Origin: JBOHER01 sp050701115
GTDB lineage: Bacteria > Actinomycetota > Actinomycetes > Mycobacteriales > Pseudonocardiaceae
Assembly (NCBI GenBank): GCA_050701115.1
Contig: JBOHER010000337.1
Location: 1-8,907 of the forward strand
Direction: 5' to 3'
DNA length: 8,907 bases
This document shows positions 5,328-8,907 of this stretch, one piece after another. The first letter of the stretch is position 1; each line of letters begins with the position of its first letter. The position numbers were made by a program, and so were the translations under genes. Under the pieces are notes generated by a model. The model had not been told where the DNA came from. It ran no database searches and saw only the letters and a program-made list of their open reading frames with translations.

Positions 5328-7733
5328 GTGACTCGGAACCCGCTGACAGAGGAGGTGGCGGCGCTGCGGTCCCAGGTGGCGCGTCTGCGGGCCGAGAATG
5401 CCCGGTTGGCGCGGCTATTGGATTTGCGGCCGGGGGACCGGGTGCCGCCGGGTCCGACGCAGACCGGGATCTTCGACGGTCGGCCGGGTCCTGTGCATGC
5501 CAGGTCGTCGCCATCGGCGAAGGTGGCGTTCTTCGCCACCTTGTTTGCGGCGCGTACCGATGTGTACGCGACGCGGTGGGAGTACCGGCGCACGGGCCGG
5601 TCGGGGTGGTTGCCGGCGGTGCGGGGCCGGTGGCGCAAGGGGGTCCGGCACGAGGAGCGTGACTATCGGCCGCTCACCGAGGAGCTGATGACCGCGCATC
5701 TGACCGGCGACGTCCACCTGGGTTTGTATCCGCTGTTGGATGGTGACCGGTGTTGGTGGCTGGCGGCGGACTTCGATGGCAACGCGGCGATGCTGGATGC
5801 GTTGGCGTATCTGAAGGCGGCCCGGGCGCTGAGCGTCCCGGCGGCGTTGGAGGTGTCGAGGTCGGGGGTCGGGGCGCACGTCTGGCTGTTCTTCACTGCG
5901 CCGGTGCCGGCAGAGGCAGCACGCGGGTTGGGCAGTGGTCTTCTGCGCGAGGCGATGGCGTTGCGTGGCCGGATGGACCTGGCCAGCTACGACCGGCTGT
6001 TTCGCTCCCAAGATGTGCTGCCCGCCGGTGGGGTCGGGAACTTGATCGCCGCGCCGCTGAATGGTCGTTCGCGCGCTGACGGCGCCACCGTGTTCCTGGA
6101 CACCGCGACGCTGGAACCGCATGAGGACCAGTGGGCGTATCTGTCGACGTTGTCACGGATGACACCGCGGGAAGTCACGCGGCTGGCCGAACGGGCGGGG
6201 ACGGTGAAGGCCGGCATGGGCGTGGACCGCATCGCAGTTCCGGCATCGACCCGCACCCGGCCGGCGTTGCCCGCGGTGCTCGGGGTGCGGTTGGGCGGAG
6301 GTGTGCGGCTGGAGGCCGCGCAGTTGACGCCGGCGTTGCTGGCCACCCTCAAGCACGCGGCCTCGATGGCCAACCCGGTGTTCTCCGAGCGGCAGCGCAT
6401 GCGCCTGTCCACCTGGGACGTGCCGCGGTTCCTGCGCAGCTACGACGAAACCCTCGACGGTGGGCTGATCCTGCCACGCGGTCTACTCGACACGGTCCGC
6501 TCACTGGTGGAGCAAGCGGGCAGCCGGATGGAGGTGACCGACGAGCGCGTCGAAGGGACGCCGCAGGAGTTCACCTTCGCAGCCGACCTGTCTACGGATC
6601 AGCACGCTGCGGTCGCCAGCTTGCGCGAGCACGACCAGGGCGTGCTGGTGGCTCCACCCGGCGCGGGCAAGACGGTCATGGCCGCGGCGCTGATCGCCGC
6701 CCACCGGACCTCCACGTTGGTGCTGGTCGACCGTAAGGCGTTGGGCGATCAATGGCGCACCCGCATCTGCGAACTGCTGGGGATCAAGCCGGGCCAGCTC
6801 GGTGGTGGGCGCAGCAAGACTCGCGGCGCCGTCGACATCGCGATGCTGCAGACCCTGGCCCGCCGCGACGACATCCCCGACACCACCGGCGGTTACGGGC
6901 TCGTCGTGGTCGATGAGTGCCATCACGTGCCCGCCGCGGCCTACGAGCATGTGATCAAGCAGATCCCCGCGCGCCGCTGGCTGGGCCTGACCGCCACCCC
7001 ATACCGGCGGGACAAGCTCGACGAGCTGATCATGCTGCAGGCCGGTCCGATCCGCCACAGCATTGGCAGCGCCCAACAGGTGAGTCAGCGCGATCGGCTC
7101 GGCCAGTTGGACCTCGCCAGAGCCGTTGAGCAGGACCCGCGACCCCAGCCGGTGCTGCGAGTGCACGAGACCGCGTTCTGGTACTCCGGGGCACTCTCGC
7201 CCTCGGAACCGGGCGGGATGGCCACCATCTACCGGGAACTTGTCGCTGACCAAGCCCGTACAGCGCAGGTCGTGTCCGACGTGGCAGCGGCAGTGGATCG
7301 TGGCCGGCACTGCATGCTGCTCACGCAGTGGCGTGAGCACGTTGACGACTTCGCCAGCACCCTGCTCGACTGCGGCCACGACCCGGTGATCCTGCGCGGC
7401 GGTATGGGCGCCAAAGCGCGCGCTGCGGCCCTAGACCGGCTCAACCCCGAGCCCGGCGGACCGCCGCTGCTGGTGATCGCGACCGTGCAGTACGTCGGCG
7501 AGGGATTCGACTGCCCCGTCCTCGACACGCTGTTCCTGGCCGCACCGATCGCGTCCAAGGGCCGCCTCGTGCAGTGTGTCGGCCGGATCCTGCGACCGCA
7601 CCCCGGCAAGACCACCGCCGAGGTCCACGACTATCACGACGTCCTCACCGGCGTACTCGCCTCATCGCTATCCAAACGAGCGCCGGGCTACCGCAGCCTC
7701 GGATTCCCCGACCCCCGGCGGCAGGTCAGATAA
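5328..7733 (+). CDS. Archaeo-eukaryotic primase-SF2 helicase fusion (TOTE conflict-system type)
   Basis: This 801-aa protein (GTG start; an in-frame GTG at 5292 would add 12 residues) is a likely defence protein acting on nucleic acid. Order of parts: a leucine zipper with L6, L13, L20 and L27 exactly seven apart; an AEP domain (about 60-300) with catalytic D148-F-D150, the SRSGVGAHVWLFF segment carrying H184, and SYDRLFRSQDVLPAGGVGNL, a sequence characteristic of primases of the TOTE conflict class; a linker; and an SF2 helicase with Walker A GAGKT (445-449), DECH box (529-532), GLTATPYRRD, GEGFDCPVLDTLF and motif VI QCVGRILR (749-756). All catalytic residues are present. Predicted chemistry is nucleotide polymerisation coupled to ATP-driven translocation. 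It stands alone in its unit, between the toxin pair and a convergent small gene. Domain calls are secure; the defence role is inferred from the class. Confidence 0.92.
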   Translation: MTRNPLTEEVAALRSQVARLRAENARLARLLDLRPGDRVPPGPTQTGIFDGRPGPVHARSSPSAKVAFFATLFAARTDVYATRWEYRRTGRSGWLPAVRGRWRKGVRHEERDYRPLTEELMTAHLTGDVHLGLYPLLDGDRCWWLAADFDGNAAMLDALAYLKAARALSVPAALEVSRSGVGAHVWLFFTAPVPAEAARGLGSGLLREAMALRGRMDLASYDRLFRSQDVLPAGGVGNLIAAPLNGRSRADGATVFLDTATLEPHEDQWAYLSTLSRMTPREVTRLAERAGTVKAGMGVDRIAVPASTRTRPALPAVLGVRLGGGVRLEAAQLTPALLATLKHAASMANPVFSERQRMRLSTWDVPRFLRSYDETLDGGLILPRGLLDTVRSLVEQAGSRMEVTDERVEGTPQEFTFAADLSTDQHAAVASLREHDQGVLVAPPGAGKTVMAAALIAAHRTSTLVLVDRKALGDQWRTRICELLGIKPGQLGGGRSKTRGAVDIAMLQTLARRDDIPDTTGGYGLVVVDECHHVPAAAYEHVIKQIPARRWLGLTATPYRRDKLDELIMLQAGPIRHSIGSAQQVSQRDRLGQLDLARAVEQDPRPQPVLRVHETAFWYSGALSPSEPGGMATIYRELVADQARTAQVVSDVAAAVDRGRHCMLLTQWREHVDDFASTLLDCGHDPVILRGGMGAKARAAALDRLNPEPGGPPLLVIATVQYVGEGFDCPVLDTLFLAAPIASKGRLVQCVGRILRPHPGKTTAEVHDYHDVLTGVLASSLSKRAPGYRSLGFPDPRRQVR

Positions 7734-7739
7734 CCCAGT

Positions 7740-7787
7740 AGCCTGCGGTGGTGCTCGTCGCGCGGACGGTGGACGCGCTGGCAGGCT
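7740..7787. terminator. Inverted repeat between convergent genes (bidirectional terminator candidate)
   Basis: AGCCTGC (7740-7746) and GCAGGCT (7781-7787) are perfect complements flanking a 34-nt interior that contains a second GCGCG/CGCGC stem. It fills the 58-nt gap between the stop of the helicase gene and the stop of the minus-strand small gene, where a shared terminator is expected. The long loop makes it a weak call. Confidence 0.4.
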
Positions 7788-7791
7788 GAAG

Positions 7792-8040
7792 TCAATCTGA
7801 CCGATGCCGCCGCTCCTGCTCGGTCGCGAAGTGCCGGAGCAGGTCCCTCGTGGCGTCTGCGATCTCAGCTCGCAGACGCTCGCCTTCGTCGCCGTCAACG
7901 TAGTTGACCTGGTAGGTCACTTTGAGGGGCGGCTTACCCCGTCGCTGGATCTCTGGCCCATCGAATTGCTCCACACGAGGCTCCGGCCTTTCCCGAGGTG
8001 TCCGTCGCCACAGCGGTACATCCGCGTCGTCTGTCGTCAC
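7792..8040 (-). CDS. Small hypothetical protein, 82 aa
   Basis: The frame starts at GTG 8040 (MTTDDADVPLWRRTPRERPE) and ends at TGA 7792-7794. The last 45 residues are the most protein-like: PPLKVTYQVNYVDGDEGERL, then a charged amphipathic helix (AEIADATRDLLRHFATEQER). The frame stays open far upstream to 8820, but beyond GTG 8040 it is low-complexity Ser/Arg/Thr sequence opposite the plus-strand gene at 8153, so the short form is preferred. No Shine-Dalgarno is visible. From memory, small proteins with a VDGxEGxRLxAE segment occur in actinobacterial mobile elements, but I cannot name a family. The protein is cytosolic by composition. It converges on the helicase gene and diverges from the right-edge gene. 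Confidence 0.6.
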   Translation of the reverse strand: MTTDDADVPLWRRTPRERPEPRVEQFDGPEIQRRGKPPLKVTYQVNYVDGDEGERLRAEIADATRDLLRHFATEQERRHRSD

Positions 8041-8085
8041 AGGGGTATCGGACCAAGCTGGGTGCCGCCGAGCAAGTCGATCACG

Positions 8086-8129
8086 TTTGCGGGGGTCCGA
8101 ACCCCGTCGGAGGTTCGAACCCACGCAAA
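8086..8129. repeat. 18-bp imperfect palindrome with T-arm-like cores
   Basis: The arms are TTTGCGGGGGTCCGAACC (8086-8103) and GGTTCGAACCCACGCAAA (8112-8129), complementary at 16 of 18 positions, around the 8-nt centre CCGTCGGA. Each arm carries a TYCGAA core like a tRNA T-loop, but no complete tRNA can be folded here. It lies in the divergent gap between GTG 8040 (-) and ATG 8153 (+). It could be an operator, a cruciform or hairpin, or an attachment-type sequence derived from a tRNA. Confidence 0.5.
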
Positions 8130-8152
8130 GTGGCCAGGCGTCGGCGTCTGAC

Positions 8153-8907
8153 ATGAGGGACGTATGCGCCCCAACGGCGATTCGAACTCGCGACAACGAC
8201 GACAACGTCGCGGTGTCCGCGCTCGCGCGGGATCTGGTCAGCGGGCTCGGTGTTGATCCGGCGGACGGGTCGACGGTTCTGGACCTTGCGGCGGTGGGGG
8301 TCACGAAGCTTGCGTGGCGAAATGGCCCGCTCGAGGACTGGCATGCTGATCGTGACCGCAAGATCAGCAACGCCGATATGTTGCGCGGCAACGTCGCGAC
8401 CACTCGGGTCGTCCGGCAGGCGGTCGAGACGCTGCCGCTGGCTCCGATTGTTGCGGCTGATCCGTTCGCTCGCGTCGGGCAAGCGCTGACTGCACCGGAC
8501 CGGATCCTGCCGGACGGCCGAACCGTCGCAGACCTGGCCGTCACCGCGTCTGACCTCCAACAGTTCCACGAGCATGTGCACACGGGCGTTGACCGCTGGT
8601 CGGCGCTGGCTTCACGCCACGGACTCGCAGCAGCGTTGTGGATGTTGGCGAGCGTCTCGGGGTACGAGCGCGAGCACTGGTGGCTCTCGCCGTGGTGGCC
8701 GGGCGTGGTGGACGAGTTCGTCCGAGACCTCGATCGCCGCAAGCCCTGGCTTGATCCGAACTTCGTCCGGAACGCGCCACCTAGTGAGGCCAGCCTCGGA
8801 CCGCCGAGGTGGGTGGTCACGTTTGCGCTGACGTCTGCGGCTGGGCGCGTGGCCGGTGACGGTCCGAGCCTGCCCTCAGGAGCTCGCGGCTGCGCCGCGA
8901 ATGACCG
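8153..8907 (+). CDS. Unidentified protein, 3' partial, running off the right edge
   Basis: From ATG 8153 the frame is open for 251 codons to the window end with no stop. Codon third positions and amino-acid balance are protein-like, and the minus-strand frame opposite it is low complexity. Recognisable stretches are LAWRNGPLEDWHADRDRKIS (53-72), followed by NADMLRGNVATTRVVRQAVE, and a Trp-rich segment EREHWWLSPWWPGVVDEFV (172-190). The first 20 residues overlap a T-arm-like sequence and may be untranslated; in-frame GTG 8213 is an alternative start preceded by a small CGCGAC/GTCGCG inverted repeat. No Shine-Dalgarno is seen before either. I recall uncharacterised actinobacterial proteins with a similar WRNxxxEDWHA motif, but no function is known to me. 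The final 25 residues are less convincing, so the gene may end soon after the window. Confidence 0.65.
   Translation, partial: MRDVCAPTAIRTRDNDDNVAVSALARDLVSGLGVDPADGSTVLDLAAVGVTKLAWRNGPLEDWHADRDRKISNADMLRGNVATTRVVRQAVETLPLAPIVAADPFARVGQALTAPDRILPDGRTVADLAVTASDLQQFHEHVHTGVDRWSALASRHGLAAALWMLASVSGYEREHWWLSPWWPGVVDEFVRDLDRRKPWLDPNFVRNAPPSEASLGPPRWVVTFALTSAAGRVAGDGPSLPSGARGCAAND
8189..8212 (+). promoter_or_regulatory. Small inverted repeat directly before an alternative start
   Basis: CGCGAC (8189-8194) and GTCGCG (8207-8212) flank a 12-nt AACGACGACAAC spacer and end immediately before GTG 8213. If translation starts at 8213 this would be an operator or leader hairpin; if it starts at 8153 the repeat is just coding sequence. 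Confidence 0.25.

Noticed and set aside
5415..6122. Long minus-strand frames inside the primase-helicase (also 6501-7379)
   Set aside because: They are antisense to a fully motif-supported protein and have Gln/Arg/His-rich composition typical of GC-driven open frames.
8081..8195. A tRNA gene on either strand
   Set aside because: T-loop-like cores are present and CGGGG/CCCCG would pair around one of them, but that loop reads TTCGGAC, lacking the conserved A58, and no acceptor, D or anticodon arm can be placed at the right distances.
7792..8820. A 342-codon minus-strand open frame
   Set aside because: Only its last 82 codons look like protein. The upstream part is Ser/Arg/Thr-rich low-complexity sequence antisense to a better plus-strand frame from 8153, so it is treated as a shadow extension.
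1..8907. CRISPR array, insertion sequence with terminal repeats, or replication origin
   Set aside because: No regularly spaced direct repeats, no transposase with flanking inverted repeats and target duplications, and no iterons or DnaA-box clusters were seen by eye.

Overview
This is a high-GC actinobacterial segment: coding frames have strongly G/C third positions, GTG starts are common, and at least one start looks leaderless. The genus cannot be fixed from the sequence (Frankia, Pseudonocardiales, Micromonosporales and Streptomyces are all possible). The content is accessory: a large serine recombinase, a toxin-like nucleotidyltransferase pair, a primase-helicase of a conflict-system class, a frameshifted gene, and several small or unrecognised genes. 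It reads as an integrated mobile or defence island rather than core chromosome.

Left part (1-2240, + strand). The tail of an unknown gene ends at 82 and is followed by a hairpin. Two small overlapping reading frames (158-370 and 367 onward) then lead into a 561-aa large serine recombinase (555-2240) with a clear ribosome binding site. The 3' end of the recombinase gene forms a long inverted repeat that is either a terminator or a recombination-related site.

Middle left (2305-4143, - strand, convergent to the recombinase). A probable short operon carries a doubtful 64-aa frame, a CcbP-like calcium-binding protein, and a roughly 444-aa protein with a helicase-associated (XPB/Ssl2 N-terminal-like, Helicase_C_3) C-terminal domain. 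Consecutive frames overlap by 4 nt (GTGA, then ATGA). The last gene has a frameshift near 3430-3437 and is probably broken.

Middle right (4165-7733, + strand). Divergent from that operon is a two-gene unit: a 116-aa protein of unknown family and, 4 nt downstream, an AbiEii-type nucleotidyltransferase. This is laid out like a toxin-antitoxin pair. After a hairpin and a short intergenic region with a perfect 12-bp palindrome comes an intact 801-aa fusion: a leucine zipper, an archaeo-eukaryotic primase domain of the TOTE conflict-system type, and an SF2 helicase. It has a good leaderless promoter.

Right part (7734-8907). A small minus-strand gene (82 aa) converges on the helicase gene. Divergent from it, an unrecognised reading frame of at least 251 codons runs off the right edge. 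Between those two lies a palindromic, tRNA T-arm-like sequence.

The most interesting reading is a recombinase-carried defence island in which the primase-helicase is the main effector candidate and the AbiEii pair is an adjacent toxin module. Whether the two act together is inference from proximity only.
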